The notes under the pieces: generated by a model
What the model was told of the DNA's origin: nothing
The model's input: only the letters and a program-made list of their open reading frames with translations
The model's database searches: none
In this document: positions 8,441-17,724 of the stretch, in pieces
How positions within the stretch are numbered: position 1 is the first letter of the stretch
Layout: every line of letters begins with the position of its first letter
Program-made: the position numbers and the translations under genes
Assembly: GCA_019823025.1 (NCBI GenBank)
Contig: CP081940.1
Location: forward strand, 682,001-746,000
Direction: 5' to 3'
DNA length: 64,000 bases
From: Methylophilales bacterium
GTDB lineage: Bacteria; Pseudomonadota; Gammaproteobacteria; Burkholderiales; Methylophilaceae

Positions 8441-9031
8441 TTAGAGAGACCCTTTGGTTGAAGGCATTTCACCTTTAATTTTTTCATCAATTTCAACAGC
8501 AAACCTTAATGCTCTGCCAAAAGCCTTGAAAATAGTTTCTGACTGATGATGAGCATTATCTCCTCGAAGATTATCAATGTGAAGCGTTATATTAGCGTGA
8601 TTTATAAACCCTTGGAAAAATTCATGAATCAGATCTACATCGAAATCTCCAATTCTTGCTCGGGTAAACTCAGCATTTAATTTTAGACCAGGCCTACCTG
8701 ATATATCTAAAACAACCCTCGAAAGTGCTTCATCAAGAGGGACGTATGCATGTCCATATCTTCTAATCCCTAATTTATCTCCTATCGCTTTATCAAATGC
8801 CTGACCCAATGTAATTCCAATATCTTCGACAGTATGATGCGCATCAATATGTAAATCGCCTTTTGCTTTAATATCAATATCAAATAAACCATGACGGGAT
8901 ATTTGTTCAAGCATATGATCAAGAAAACCGATACCTGAATCTAAGTTAGATTTTCCAGAACCATCTATATTGATGGTCACTTCAATATCAGTTTCTTTGG
9001 TTTTTCTTGATACTTTCGCAGATCTTTTCAT
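8441..9031 (-). CDS. hisB: Imidazoleglycerol-phosphate dehydratase
   Basis: A 196-residue monofunctional dehydratase with the manganese-binding repeats [10 protein letters not shown] and DNAHHQSET. The reading frame is open up to 9100, but the extra 23 residues are an out-of-frame copy of the DUF2256 gene there. The ATG at 9031 gives [18 protein letters not shown], which matches the usual family N-terminus, so I chose it. There is no clear Shine-Dalgarno before it; coupling to the upstream small gene (25 bases away) is likely. Confidence 0.93.
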   Translation of the reverse strand: MKRSAKVSRKTKETDIEVTINIDGSGKSNLDSGIGFLDHMLEQISRHGLFDIDIKAKGDLHIDAHHTVEDIGITLGQAFDKAIGDKLGIRRYGHAYVPLDEALSRVVLDISGRPGLKLNAEFTRARIGDFDVDLIHEFFQGFINHANITLHIDNLRGDNAHHQSETIFKAFGRALRFAVEIDEKIKGEMPSTKGSL

Positions 9032-9056
9032 AAGTGCGATTTTAGCATGAGTTTGA

Positions 9057-9185
9057 CTATTTTTCTCTTCGACATCGCTCGGAACAGTACTTAACCTCAT
9101 TCCAAACTTTTTTCCATTTCTTTCTCCAGGAGAAAGGTTTATTGCAAACCTTACATATTTTTGATTCTAATAAATTTTTTTTCAT
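9057..9185 (-). CDS. DUF2256 small zinc-ribbon-like protein
   Basis: A 42-residue gene between hisB and the unrecognised gene upstream. The protein begins [20 protein letters not shown] and continues with [20 protein letters not shown]. The four cysteines (CxxC at 11/14, and C34/C38) and the WRKKW...[11 protein letters not shown] pattern match the DUF2256 family of tiny zinc-binding proteins of unknown role. It is too short for many gene finders and is partly hidden by the over-long hisB frame. Placement within his genes is odd for this family. Confidence 0.88.
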   Translation of the reverse strand: MKKNLLESKICKVCNKPFSWRKKWKKVWNEVKYCSERCRREK

Positions 9186-9218
9186 CTAAAAACTTTTACA
9201 AGGATAGAGACTAAAAAT

Positions 9219-9737
9219 CTACTTCATTTGAGTAATTTGAAGGTTTGGCTTTATCTGCTCATAAAGATTATCAAGATACTTCTGTGTATCTTCTGGAAAA
9301 TCAATTTTTTCAAAATAACTTGTGACTAATGGACAAATAACATTCTTGTCACTACTCTCTTTGTAATCTCCTTCAACACCGATAACTTTGCTCTCCTCAT
9401 CAACAGAGAAAATATTTTGTTGTGACCAAATTTCATTATCCACTGTCTTGATATCAAAACCGATAAAGGTAGTTTGATCTTCGAGTACATATGCAGAGGC
9501 CCTGCCAAATCCTTTTATATTTTTGTTTTTTTGTATTAAATAACTTACTAAATATAATTCAAGGTCGTCTGTGATTCCCTTTCCATTATTTACCTCAGAA
9601 AACATACCTGTATATATTAAGTTAAGATTGTCATTATCACAAAAGGCGATCGCCTTATTAACTGCTTTGTGTTCTAGCACATTTCTCATGTATAGATTGG
9701 TGAAATCATTTTTTAGAAAATCAAAAACTTTAGACAT
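9219..9737 (-). CDS. Unrecognised protein inside the his operon
   Basis: A 172-residue soluble protein that I do not recognise. It has no signal peptide, membrane segment or metal motif that I can see, but has regular alternation of hydrophobic strands (IAFCDNDNLNLIY, ELYLVSYLIQ, ASAYVLEDQTTFIGFDI) suggesting an alpha/beta or beta-sandwich fold. It is acidic and free of low-complexity sequence. It lies 24 bases after hisC and 33 bases before the DUF2256 gene, co-directional, so it should be co-transcribed with histidine genes. Codon use looks like that of its neighbours. Confidence 0.8.
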   Translation of the reverse strand: MSKVFDFLKNDFTNLYMRNVLEHKAVNKAIAFCDNDNLNLIYTGMFSEVNNGKGITDDLELYLVSYLIQKNKNIKGFGRASAYVLEDQTTFIGFDIKTVDNEIWSQQNIFSVDEESKVIGVEGDYKESSDKNVICPLVTSYFEKIDFPEDTQKYLDNLYEQIKPNLQITQMK

Positions 9738-9761
9738 ATTAGCTAACCTTTAATTAATTTT

Positions 9762-10820
9762 TTATTTTACTATTTCTTTCATAACTGAGACTAATTTATG
9801 CATTTGGTTCATTGTTCCTATAGTGATCCTAATAAAGTTTGAAATTTTTTCTGGCGACTTAAAGTGTCTAACTAAAATTTTATTCTTTCTTAATTCGTCG
9901 TATATATTTTCTCCGCTCTTTTGCTTATGCTGTGTAAAAATAAAATTAGCACCCGAAGGTAACACCTCGAAACCTATACTTTTTAATTGCTCCTCCAAAT
10001 ATGCTCTGGCCGCAATGACTTTATTACAATTGTCTTCAAAATAAATTTTGTCTGTTATTGATGACAAAGCGGAGATTTGAGCTAGCCTATCAATTGGGTA
10101 TGAGTTAAAACTATTTTTAATTCGATTTAATGCTTCGATAAGGCATGGACTGCTAAATGCACAGCCGATTCTCATCCCCGCTAGTGAGCGTCCTTTTGAA
10201 AAGGATTGAGTTACGATTAAATTCTCATATTTATTAATTAATTTTATCGCTGAGCTTGTCCCAAAATCAACGTAGGCTTCGTCAATCACGACTACACTAT
10301 TATTATTTGAAAGAAGAAATTCAATTTCTTTTAATGATTTCGGTATACCTGTGGGTGCATTCGGGTTTGGGAATATAACGCCTCCATTTTCTATACGGTA
10401 ATCATCAAGATTTATATTAAATTTTTGATCTAGGGGTATTTGCTTATATTCGATCCCGTATAACTGACAATAAACTGGGTAGAAGCTGTAAGTTATATTC
10501 GGAAATAAAACTGGTTTGTCTTTTTTTAAAAGTCCCTGAAAAATGAATGCTAGAGATTCATCAGAGCCATTACTTACAAAAACTGATTCAGGTGAAAGAT
10601 TATGATATTCAGCTAAAGTTTTTTTTAATTCTATGCTTTCAGGATCTGGATATAATCTTAAGGAATCATTACAATTGTTCTTAATATTTTTTAAAACAAA
10701 AGGACTCGGGCCATATGGATTTTCGTTTGTATTGAGTTTCAGTAAATTTAAATCATTGGGTTGTTCTCCTGGCTTATAAGGCTTTAACTTTTCAACTATT
10801 TCCCCCCAGAGCTTACTCAT
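9762..10820 (-). CDS. hisC: Histidinol-phosphate aminotransferase
   Basis: A 352-residue PLP enzyme (fold type I) converting imidazole acetol phosphate to histidinol phosphate. The PLP lysine lies in [27 protein letters not shown] near the N-terminus, [10 protein letters not shown] and [11 protein letters not shown] are the other family motifs. The frame is open to 10904, but the ATG at 10820 gives [20 protein letters not shown], the usual N-terminus, and overlaps the end of hisD by only 8 bases, so I prefer it. Confidence 0.94.
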   Translation of the reverse strand: MSKLWGEIVEKLKPYKPGEQPNDLNLLKLNTNENPYGPSPFVLKNIKNNCNDSLRLYPDPESIELKKTLAEYHNLSPESVFVSNGSDESLAFIFQGLLKKDKPVLFPNITYSFYPVYCQLYGIEYKQIPLDQKFNINLDDYRIENGGVIFPNPNAPTGIPKSLKEIEFLLSNNNSVVVIDEAYVDFGTSSAIKLINKYENLIVTQSFSKGRSLAGMRIGCAFSSPCLIEALNRIKNSFNSYPIDRLAQISALSSITDKIYFEDNCNKVIAARAYLEEQLKSIGFEVLPSGANFIFTQHKQKSGENIYDELRKNKILVRHFKSPEKISNFIRITIGTMNQMHKLVSVMKEIVK

Positions 10821-12120
10821 TTTTTTTATTGATTCGATACTTTGCTGATTCAGCATGAGCAAATAAGCCCTCGCCCATGGCGAGATTTGATGCAACACCC
10901 CCAAGACTGTGAGCTGTTTTCGCCGATAAGTTAATTAGACTTGACCTTTTCTGAAAATCATAGACACCTAAGGGTGAAGAAAATCTAGCTGTACCTGATG
11001 TTGGTAGCACGTGGTTTGGTCCTGCGCAATAATCTCCGACAGCTTCGCATGTATTTTTTCCCATAAAGATTGCACCAGCATGAGAAATTTCTTCAAGTAA
11101 TAAATTTGGATTCTCAACAGATAACTCAAGGTGCTCAGGAGCTATAAAGTTTGATATTTTTGCTGCTTCCATTAGGTCTTTTGCCAAGATAAACAATCCT
11201 CTATTTTCAAGTGAGGTTGTAATTATCTTTTTTCTAGGCATATCCTTGATAAGGCGATTGATACTTTCTTGAACGTTTTTTAGAAATTGATTATCTATCG
11301 AAATAAGAATTGACTGGGAAAGCTCGTCATGTTCAGCTTGAGAAAAAAGATCCATTGCTACCCAATCTGGATTTGTTTTTCCATCACATATAATTGTAAT
11401 CTCAGAAGGGCCAGCAATCATATCTATACCAACAGTCCCAAATACCAACCTTTTTGCCTCAGCAACATATGCATTTCCTGGTCCTACAATTTTATCAACT
11501 TTTGGAATTGTCTCTGTACCATAAGCAAGTGATGCTATCGCCTGAGCCCCGCCAATTGTAAAAACTCTATCAACGCCAGCTATCATTGCTGCAGCAAAGA
11601 CAAGTTCATTTTGTTCTCCAGCTGGAGTAGGTACAACCATAATTAAATTTTTAACTCCTGCAATTTTTGCAGGAATGGCATTCATCAATACTGAGGAAGG
11701 GTAAGCTGCTTTTCCCCCGGGCACATAAAGTCCTACTGAATCTATTGGTGTTATTTTTTGTCCGTAACTTGATCCATCATCGTCTTGATAACTCCATGAT
11801 TCCCCTTTTTGCTTGAGGTGATAATTATTAATTCTTTCTGCTGCTAACGTAAGATCTTTTTTAGTTTTCTCTGGAATGCTCTCAAAAGCTTTCTCTAACC
11901 TAGCCCTACTTACCTCTAGCTGTGAAACGGAATTCACTTCAAGATGATCTAATTGACCAGTTAATTTTATTAGGGCTTTGTCTCCTTGCCTCTTAATATC
12001 ACTAACAATAGATTTAGTGATTTTCTGAACCTCATTATTATCACTCAAATCAAATTCAAGATTATTTTTTAGATCACTAAAAAAATTTTTATCTTTTGCT
12101 GATTGAATTTTTATATTCAA
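10813..12120 (-). CDS. hisD: Histidinol dehydrogenase
   Basis: A 435-residue zinc enzyme that performs the two final NAD-dependent oxidations to histidine. Motifs include [43 protein letters not shown] and the [13 protein letters not shown] / APEHLEL segments that hold zinc and catalytic residues. It follows hisG by 5 bases and overlaps hisC by 8. Length is normal. Confidence 0.96.
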   Translation of the reverse strand: MNIKIQSAKDKNFFSDLKNNLEFDLSDNNEVQKITKSIVSDIKRQGDKALIKLTGQLDHLEVNSVSQLEVSRARLEKAFESIPEKTKKDLTLAAERINNYHLKQKGESWSYQDDDGSSYGQKITPIDSVGLYVPGGKAAYPSSVLMNAIPAKIAGVKNLIMVVPTPAGEQNELVFAAAMIAGVDRVFTIGGAQAIASLAYGTETIPKVDKIVGPGNAYVAEAKRLVFGTVGIDMIAGPSEITIICDGKTNPDWVAMDLFSQAEHDELSQSILISIDNQFLKNVQESINRLIKDMPRKKIITTSLENRGLFILAKDLMEAAKISNFIAPEHLELSVENPNLLLEEISHAGAIFMGKNTCEAVGDYCAGPNHVLPTSGTARFSSPLGVYDFQKRSSLINLSAKTAHSLGGVASNLAMGEGLFAHAESAKYRINKKNE

Positions 12121-12125
12121 AATAT

Positions 12126-12761
12126 TTATAAAGCTACTTTCGAAAAGTTTTCAATTAATGGCTTTAGCTGTTCTCTTTTAATTTTTAATGCAGCTTGATT
12201 AATAATAAGCCTTGAACTTATATCACTGATTTTTTCAAATGCTTCAAGATTGTTAGCTTCAAGCGTTTTACCTGAGCTAACCAAATCTACAATCACATCT
12301 GACATACCAACAATAGGTGCCAATTCCATTGATCCGTATAGCTTGATGACATCAATATGCACCCCTTTATTAGAAAAAAATTCTCTTGCTGCTTGTGGAT
12401 ACTTGGTGGCAACACGCAACCTTTTTTTTTGTTTAATGCTCCCCTCATAATCAAACTCTTCACGAGCTGCCACCATTAACTGACATTTTCCTATCCCTAA
12501 ATCTAGGGGTTGAAATAAGCCTTTCCCTTTAAATTCATCTAATACATCCTTGCCAGCGATCCCCATATCCGCACCTCCCCATTCTACATAAGTAGGTACA
12601 TCAGAAGCTCTCACAATGATAAGCTGAAGGTCTTTTTTGTTTGTTCTGAAAACTAATTTTCTAGATACTTCTGGATCCTCTTCACATGAAATTCCCAACT
12701 TATTAAGTATTGGCATTGTTTCTGTAAAAATTCTTCCTTTTGATAATGCTATAGTAATCAT
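12126..12761 (-). CDS. hisG: ATP phosphoribosyltransferase, short form
   Basis: A 211-residue catalytic subunit for the first, committed step of histidine synthesis. The segments [25 protein letters not shown] and [18 protein letters not shown] match the family. The C-terminal regulatory domain of long-form HisG (about 290-300 residues) is absent, so this is the short form that works with the HisRS-like subunit HisZ. No hisZ is present in this window. It starts one base after murA ends. Confidence 0.95.
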   Translation of the reverse strand: MITIALSKGRIFTETMPILNKLGISCEEDPEVSRKLVFRTNKKDLQLIIVRASDVPTYVEWGGADMGIAGKDVLDEFKGKGLFQPLDLGIGKCQLMVAAREEFDYEGSIKQKKRLRVATKYPQAAREFFSNKGVHIDVIKLYGSMELAPIVGMSDVIVDLVSSGKTLEANNLEAFEKISDISSRLIINQAALKIKREQLKPLIENFSKVAL

Positions 12762-14027
12762 TTAATTTAATCTCTTTATGTTTGCGCCTAACGCATTAAA
12801 CTTAGCTTCTAATTTCTCATAACCACGATCAAGATGATAAATTCTTTCAATCGTTGTTTTGCCATTTGCAACAAGGGCTGCAAGAACAAGTGACGCTGAA
12901 GCTCTTAAATCAGTCGCCATCACATTTGTACCAGTTAAAGTATTATTGCCTTTTGTGATTGCTGTATTTTGTTTGATATCAATTTCTGCTCCCATCCTTA
13001 TAAGTTCTTGTGCATGCATAAACCTATTCTCAAAAATAGTTTCTGTAATTTCACCTACTCCATTAGCAACCACATTTAATGCCATAAACTGTGCTTGCAT
13101 ATCTGTAGGAAAAGCTGGATATGGTGCTGTAATAATTTTAACACTTTCTAATTTTTTATTCCCAGTGACTGAGATGCTATTCTCACTTATCTCTACTTTA
13201 GCTCCGCTTTCTTTAATTTTTTGTGTTATTGATTCCATTTCTTCAGGGTTCACATTATTACAAACAACATATCCTCCTGTCATGGCAGCTGCGGTCATAA
13301 AGGTACCTGCTTCAATCCTATCGAACATAATTTTATAAGAAGCCTTTTTAAGAGATGAAACACCATGTATTTTAATTTTATCAGTGCCTAGGCCATCAAT
13401 AATAGCTCCCATTTTGATAAGACAATTTCCTAAGTCTACAATTTCAGGTTCTTTTGCGGCATTTTCTAAAATTGTTATACCCTCAGCTAAAACCGCCGCC
13501 ATCATCAAGTTTTCAGTACCTCCAACCGTAACTTGATCCATAAAAATTCTACAACCTTGGAGTTTTTTGTTTGGCAGTTGCGCTGTTGATGCGCTAATGT
13601 AACCCTTATCGATAATTATTTTAGCACCCATCAATTCAAGCCCTTTAATATGAATATCTACAGGCCGAGATCCAATAGCACATCCACCAGGTAGTGATAC
13701 TTTTGCTTCACCATATTTTGCAAGTAAGGGGCCTAAAACTAAAATTGATGCACGCATCGTTTTAACTAATTCATAGGGTGCATCAAAATTATTCACATCA
13801 TTTGTATCTAAAAAACAATCGTTACCCAGACGTTTTACACTTACACCGAGCGCACTTAAAAGATCTATACATGTCTTAATATCTTGAAGGTTAGGAACAT
13901 TTTGTAAGTTGAGTGTTTCATCGGACAACAAAGATGAAATTAGTATAGGAAGGGCTGCATTCTTAGCACCAGATATAATGACTTCACCTTTAAGGGGGAA
14001 ACCACCTTCAATAACGAGTTTATCCAA
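12762..14027 (-). CDS. murA: UDP-N-acetylglucosamine 1-carboxyvinyltransferase
   Basis: A 421-residue enzyme of the first committed step of peptidoglycan synthesis (UDP-GlcNAc plus PEP). The active-site residues K22 (GAKNAALP) and C116 ([15 protein letters not shown]) are present; the cysteine implies sensitivity to fosfomycin. It sits between grxD (2-base gap) and hisG, which is usual in betaproteobacteria. Full length. Confidence 0.97.
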   Translation of the reverse strand: MDKLVIEGGFPLKGEVIISGAKNAALPILISSLLSDETLNLQNVPNLQDIKTCIDLLSALGVSVKRLGNDCFLDTNDVNNFDAPYELVKTMRASILVLGPLLAKYGEAKVSLPGGCAIGSRPVDIHIKGLELMGAKIIIDKGYISASTAQLPNKKLQGCRIFMDQVTVGGTENLMMAAVLAEGITILENAAKEPEIVDLGNCLIKMGAIIDGLGTDKIKIHGVSSLKKASYKIMFDRIEAGTFMTAAAMTGGYVVCNNVNPEEMESITQKIKESGAKVEISENSISVTGNKKLESVKIITAPYPAFPTDMQAQFMALNVVANGVGEITETIFENRFMHAQELIRMGAEIDIKQNTAITKGNNTLTGTNVMATDLRASASLVLAALVANGKTTIERIYHLDRGYEKLEAKFNALGANIKRLN

Positions 14028-14029
14028 AG

Positions 14030-14338
14030 CTACTCTTTAGAAATTGTTTTTGCTAACTCGCCAGATTCATACAGTTCACGAATAATGTCTGCGCCACCAA
14101 TGAATTCACCACGAATATAAAGTTGAGGTATTGTAGGCCAATTTGAATATACTTTTATGCCCTCTCTAATCTCTGGGTCTTGCAATACATCAAACGTTTC
14201 AAATGGAGCATCTAATGCACCCAAAGCTTGGCAAGCAACGCTAGAAAAACCACACTGAGGAAAGGTTGGATTACCCTTCATGAATAGAAGAACTTCATTA
14301 TCATCAATTAATTTTTTTATTTTTGCATTTGTAGTCAT
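14030..14338 (-). CDS. grxD: Monothiol glutaredoxin (Grx4 family)
   Basis: A 102-residue CGFS-type glutaredoxin: PQCGFSS with C29, and the glutathione-binding segments WPTIPQLYI and [15 protein letters not shown]. Such proteins hold and transfer [2Fe-2S] clusters, commonly in complex with BolA-family proteins. The BolA/IbaG gene is 12 bases upstream, which supports a joint iron-sulfur trafficking role. Confidence 0.95.
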   Translation of the reverse strand: MTTNAKIKKLIDDNEVLLFMKGNPTFPQCGFSSVACQALGALDAPFETFDVLQDPEIREGIKVYSNWPTIPQLYIRGEFIGGADIIRELYESGELAKTISKE

Positions 14339-14350
14339 AAATTTTAACCT

Positions 14351-14599
14351 TTAAATATTATTCTTTTGACTCCATTCATCCGGAGTATATGTTTTGATCG
14401 AAAGTGCATGAATTTCACCTTGCATCATATTACCGAGCGCTGAATAAACTTGCTGATGTTGTTTTATCATAGATTGGCCGTTAAATACATCGCTAACAAT
14501 AACTGCGTCGAAGTGCGTTCCATCATCACCATTTACTTTTATAAACTTACAATTTAAATTTGCTTCTATAATTTTTTGAATCTCAATAGCTTGTAACAT
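14351..14599 (-). CDS. ibaG: BolA/IbaG-family protein
   Basis: An 82-residue BolA-fold protein. The class II KH-like pattern is visible in DGTHFDAVIVSDVFNGQ (about 25-41) and HQQVYSALGNMM...IHALSIKTYTPDEW. Position next to mla genes and murA points to IbaG (YrbA) rather than BolA proper. It probably forms a [2Fe-2S]-bridged heterodimer with the adjacent CGFS glutaredoxin. It lies 1 base after the ABC permease. Confidence 0.9.
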   Translation of the reverse strand: MLQAIEIQKIIEANLNCKFIKVNGDDGTHFDAVIVSDVFNGQSMIKQHQQVYSALGNMMQGEIHALSIKTYTPDEWSQKNNI

Positions 14600-14600
14600 C

Positions 14601-15377
14601 CTAATTCCTCAGTTTATATCCGGATTTTAACATTCTGATAGTAATAAACGACAAAATAATAAAAAATGATAAAACGATCATTAAACTTAAATAGGGGGAG
14701 GTATCAGACTGTCCAAAAAAACCATATCTGAAACCGTCTATCATGTAAAAGAATGGATTAAAGTGAGAAATTTTTTGCCACACCGGGGGTAACGAATGAA
14801 TAGAATAAAAGACTCCGGATAACATAGAAAGTGGCATAATCACAAAATTTCCAAAAGCTGCCATTTGATCAAATCTAGTTGCCCATATACCCGCAATCAT
14901 TCCAAAGGCACCCATAAGACCTCCCCCACAAAAGGCAAATATAAATACAAACCAAGGATGCTCTACAGGCAAATCGACATAAAACATTGCAATGACATAA
15001 ATACAAATACCTACAAACATGCCACGAACTATAGCGGCTATCAAAAATGCAAAAAAGAGTTGCAGGTAGCTTAAGGGGGTAAGCAATAAAAAAACAATAT
15101 TCCCCATAATTTTTGCCTGGATCAAACTTGAGGAACTATTGGAAAAAGAATTTTGTAAAAGTGACATCATGATTAATCCGGGTATCAAAAATACCAGATA
15201 GTTAACACCCTCATAAACCTCTAAACGATCTCCTAGAACTTGAGAAAAGATGAGTAAGTATAAAATTCCTGTAATTACTGGAGCTGCTACTGTTTGAAAA
15301 GCAACTCGCCAGAACCTTAATAGCTCTTTTTTAAGTAATGTCCATGTGCCTATAAATTGATCTCGAAAGGTATTCAT
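14601..15377 (-). CDS. ABC-2 type transporter, permease
   Basis: A 258-residue inner-membrane protein with six predicted helices and the ABC-2 family pattern (GVFYSIHSLPPVWQKISHFNPFFYMIDGFRYGFFG near the C-terminus). It resembles YadH/NodJ-type exporters. It pairs with the ATPase gene 7 bases upstream. A pair of this kind between mla and murA is frequent in betaproteobacteria, but its substrate is unknown. Confidence 0.9.
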   Translation of the reverse strand: MNTFRDQFIGTWTLLKKELLRFWRVAFQTVAAPVITGILYLLIFSQVLGDRLEVYEGVNYLVFLIPGLIMMSLLQNSFSNSSSSLIQAKIMGNIVFLLLTPLSYLQLFFAFLIAAIVRGMFVGICIYVIAMFYVDLPVEHPWFVFIFAFCGGGLMGAFGMIAGIWATRFDQMAAFGNFVIMPLSMLSGVFYSIHSLPPVWQKISHFNPFFYMIDGFRYGFFGQSDTSPYLSLMIVLSFFIILSFITIRMLKSGYKLRN

Positions 15378-15384
15378 TTTAAAT

Positions 15385-16296
15385 TTAATTTTTACTTGTT
15401 AGTTTAAGAAAAATATTTTCTAAATCAGATTCAATCAACTTCAAATCTAATATTTGTATTTTTAATGAATTTAATTTTTCAATAATGCTTGATGCGTCAG
15501 AAACTTTTTTTAATTTAAATGTACACCAGTCATCCTCTTGTATGAAAGGAGTCTCTTTCAAAAGTGTCGTAATTTTTTTAATACTATTTTTTTGCAATCT
15601 TACTTTTAAATTTTTTAGAGAAAACTCCTTTAGCAAATTTTTTGTTGAATCTAATGCAACAATTTTTCCACTCTTCATCATCGCTACACGATTACAAAGT
15701 GCTTCAGCTTCCTCAAGGTAATGCGTTGTTAAGACAATTGTATGCCCCTCATTATTTAATTCTTTAATAAAGCTCCACAATTTTTGCCTAAGCTCAACAT
15801 CAACACCTGCAGTTGGCTCGTCTAAAACAATCACCGGCGGTCGATGAACTAAGGCCTGAGCGATCAAAGCCCTACGTTTCATTCCGCCAGAAAGCTTTCT
15901 CATATTCGTAGATGCTTTATCAGTTAAATCCAATCTTTCAATAACTTCATCAACCCATTTATCATTTGATTTATCTTTGCCAAAGTACCCAGCTTGGAAT
16001 CTCAACATTTCCCTGACATTAAAAAAGGGATCGAATACTAATTCTTGGGGAACAATACCTACTGAATGACGTGCCTCTTGATATTCTTTATTCACGTTAA
16101 AACCCATCACATCAATACTGCCATTAGAGGGCTTTACCAATCCTGCCATCATATTGATTAGCGTTGATTTCCCTGCACCATTTGGTCCCAACAATCCAAA
16201 GAATTCTCCCTTTTCAATTGTCAATGAAATGCCATCAACAGCTTTTAACTGTTTGTAATTTTTACTTACATTTTTAAAAACAATTGCTTTTTTCAT
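15385..16296 (-). CDS. ABC-2 type transporter, ATP-binding protein
   Basis: A 303-residue ATPase resembling YadG/NodI. Walker A GPNGAGKST (37-45), signature LSGGMKRR (135-142), Walker B VIVLDEP (155-161) and the switch histidine in VLTTHYLEE are intact. The C-terminal 80 residues form the extra domain common to drug/polysaccharide exporters. It is co-transcribed with the permease just downstream. Substrate cannot be told from sequence. Confidence 0.92.
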   Translation of the reverse strand: MKKAIVFKNVSKNYKQLKAVDGISLTIEKGEFFGLLGPNGAGKSTLINMMAGLVKPSNGSIDVMGFNVNKEYQEARHSVGIVPQELVFDPFFNVREMLRFQAGYFGKDKSNDKWVDEVIERLDLTDKASTNMRKLSGGMKRRALIAQALVHRPPVIVLDEPTAGVDVELRQKLWSFIKELNNEGHTIVLTTHYLEEAEALCNRVAMMKSGKIVALDSTKNLLKEFSLKNLKVRLQKNSIKKITTLLKETPFIQEDDWCTFKLKKVSDASSIIEKLNSLKIQILDLKLIESDLENIFLKLTSKN

Positions 16297-16354
16297 TATT
16301 TTAAAGACTTATTACTTAAGAAAAAATTCAAGAGGGTAAAGAGATTTATTATCT

Positions 16355-16636
16355 TTAGATTAAATCTTCTACCCCATAAAGTTTTGCGAGCTTCAGCAAA
16401 TTTTTTGGTGGAGTGTTAATCGTTACAATTTGATTATTTCTTTTAGCATTTCTTTTAAACTCAAAGATTAAACTTAACGCTGAAGTATCTACATGTTTAA
16501 CTTGAGATAAATCAATCTGAACTGAATCGGACCAATCAAAGTTTTTTGTTTTTTCAATTAAACTCGGGATTTCGTCATATGTTATAGATCCTGACAATTT
16601 CCAGAAATTAGATTCAAATTCTATATTAAGCGGCAT
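16355..16636 (-). CDS. mlaB: STAS-domain protein MlaB
   Basis: A 93-residue single STAS domain. The core motif VKHVDTSALSLIFEF includes the conserved serine/threonine. In the Mla complex, MlaB is a small cytoplasmic subunit that binds the MlaF ATPase and is needed for its stability. It overlaps mlaC by 11 bases, so the mla order is F-E-D-C-B. It ends 58 bases before the ABC-2 ATPase. Confidence 0.88.
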   Translation of the reverse strand: MPLNIEFESNFWKLSGSITYDEIPSLIEKTKNFDWSDSVQIDLSQVKHVDTSALSLIFEFKRNAKRNNQIVTINTPPKNLLKLAKLYGVEDLI

Positions 16637-17225
16637 TATTTTTATTTTCTAACTCTTTTAAAAGTCCATCAATACCATTTGTTCTTACTGAGGTTCCAAA
16701 CTGACCACGGTAGTTAGTTATCATACTGACACCTTCAATAATTAAATCTATCACTAACCATTTTCCAGTACTGTTCGACAAGGCGTAGTCAACATTAATT
16801 GGCTGCGAGCTTGCTTGAGTAATTTCTGTTTTGACAGTCACTATACTGCCTTTTTGTTTTTTCATGGGAAGCACCGTTATCTTCTGATCGGTGTACTTTG
16901 AAAGAGCGACGGCATAAGTTCTCAATAAAAGCATTTTGAAACCTGAGCTAAATTCCTCTTTTTGCTCCGCTGACATTTTTCTCCAATTCTTTCCCATCAC
17001 AAGACGACAAATTTTATTGAAATCAAAACTTGGTAAGATTTTAGACTCAACAAGTGCATATATTGCTTTTTTGTTTCCAGCTTGAATATCTTTATCAGAC
17101 TTAATAGCATTAATGACATCATCCGCAGTTTTTTTTACTACCTCATCAGGGCTTAATTCAGCAATTGCTGCTCCCGAAAAAAATGTCACCATTAATGCAA
17201 GAAACCACTTTTTTAAATTAAACAT
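16626..17225 (-). CDS. mlaC: Periplasmic phospholipid-binding protein MlaC
   Basis: A 199-residue protein with a Sec signal peptide (MFNLKKWFLALMVTFFSGAAIA, cleavage after about residue 22). It has the family's helical lipid-binding body (FDFNKICRLVMGKNWRKMS and FKMLLLRTYAVALSKY). MlaC shuttles phospholipid between the outer-membrane MlaA complex and inner-membrane MlaFEDB. It lies between mlaD (2-base gap) and mlaB. No mlaA gene is in this cluster. Confidence 0.93.
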   Translation of the reverse strand: MFNLKKWFLALMVTFFSGAAIAELSPDEVVKKTADDVINAIKSDKDIQAGNKKAIYALVESKILPSFDFNKICRLVMGKNWRKMSAEQKEEFSSGFKMLLLRTYAVALSKYTDQKITVLPMKKQKGSIVTVKTEITQASSQPINVDYALSNSTGKWLVIDLIIEGVSMITNYRGQFGTSVRTNGIDGLLKELENKNNAA

Positions 17226-17227
17226 AT

Positions 17228-17704
17228 TTAATCTTTATCCTTATCGTCATCATCACCAGCACTATTATATAAAAATTGGCTGATTAATTTTTCTAATACT
17301 ACTGCATCTTGTGTATGAACAATTAAATCTCCTGCCTTCAAATTAACGTCATCCCCTCCTGCTTCCAAAGATAGGTATTGTTCACCTAGTAAACCTGCAG
17401 TATAAATGTTGGCAAAGGTATCTGTTGGAAATGAATATCGTTCATCAATATTAATTTTAACCACTGCATGGAAAGCTTCTGGGTCGAAAACAATTGAACC
17501 AATCCGACCAACAACAACCCCTGATGCTTTTACAGCTGCTCTTGGCTTTAAGCCACCAATATTTTCAAAATAGGCTTTTACTTCATATGTTTCTTTTACG
17601 TCGTTGGATGTTAAATTTCCAACACGTGTTGCCATATAAAACATTGCAATTATTCCTAATGCAACAAAAATTCCAACCCAAATATCTAATTTAACTCTTT
17701 CCAT
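17228..17704 (-). CDS. mlaD: MCE-domain protein MlaD
   Basis: A 158-residue inner-membrane-anchored MCE protein. One N-terminal helix (WVGIFVALGIIAMFYMA) is followed by a single MCE domain (YFENIGGLKPRAAVKASGVVVGRI... TAGLLGEQYLSLEAGG, about 45-120) and a short acidic aspartate-rich tail. It forms the periplasmic hexameric ring of MlaFEDB. It is 20 bases downstream of mlaE. Confidence 0.94.
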   Translation of the reverse strand: MERVKLDIWVGIFVALGIIAMFYMATRVGNLTSNDVKETYEVKAYFENIGGLKPRAAVKASGVVVGRIGSIVFDPEAFHAVVKINIDERYSFPTDTFANIYTAGLLGEQYLSLEAGGDDVNLKAGDLIVHTQDAVVLEKLISQFLYNSAGDDDDKDKD

Positions 17705-17724
17705 ATCTATATTTTCCCATAATT

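Noticed and set aside
9032..9100. N-terminal extension of hisB (begins [12 protein letters not shown])
   Set aside because: It is the DUF2256 coding sequence read in another frame; the family N-terminus of HisB begins at the ATG at 9031.
10821..10904. N-terminal extension of hisC
   Set aside because: It lies wholly inside the hisD coding sequence and does not resemble HisC; the ATG at 10820 fits.
12859..13338. 159-codon open frame on the plus strand
   Set aside because: It is antisense to murA, with a hydrophobic product typical of reversed coding sequence and no ribosome site or family match.
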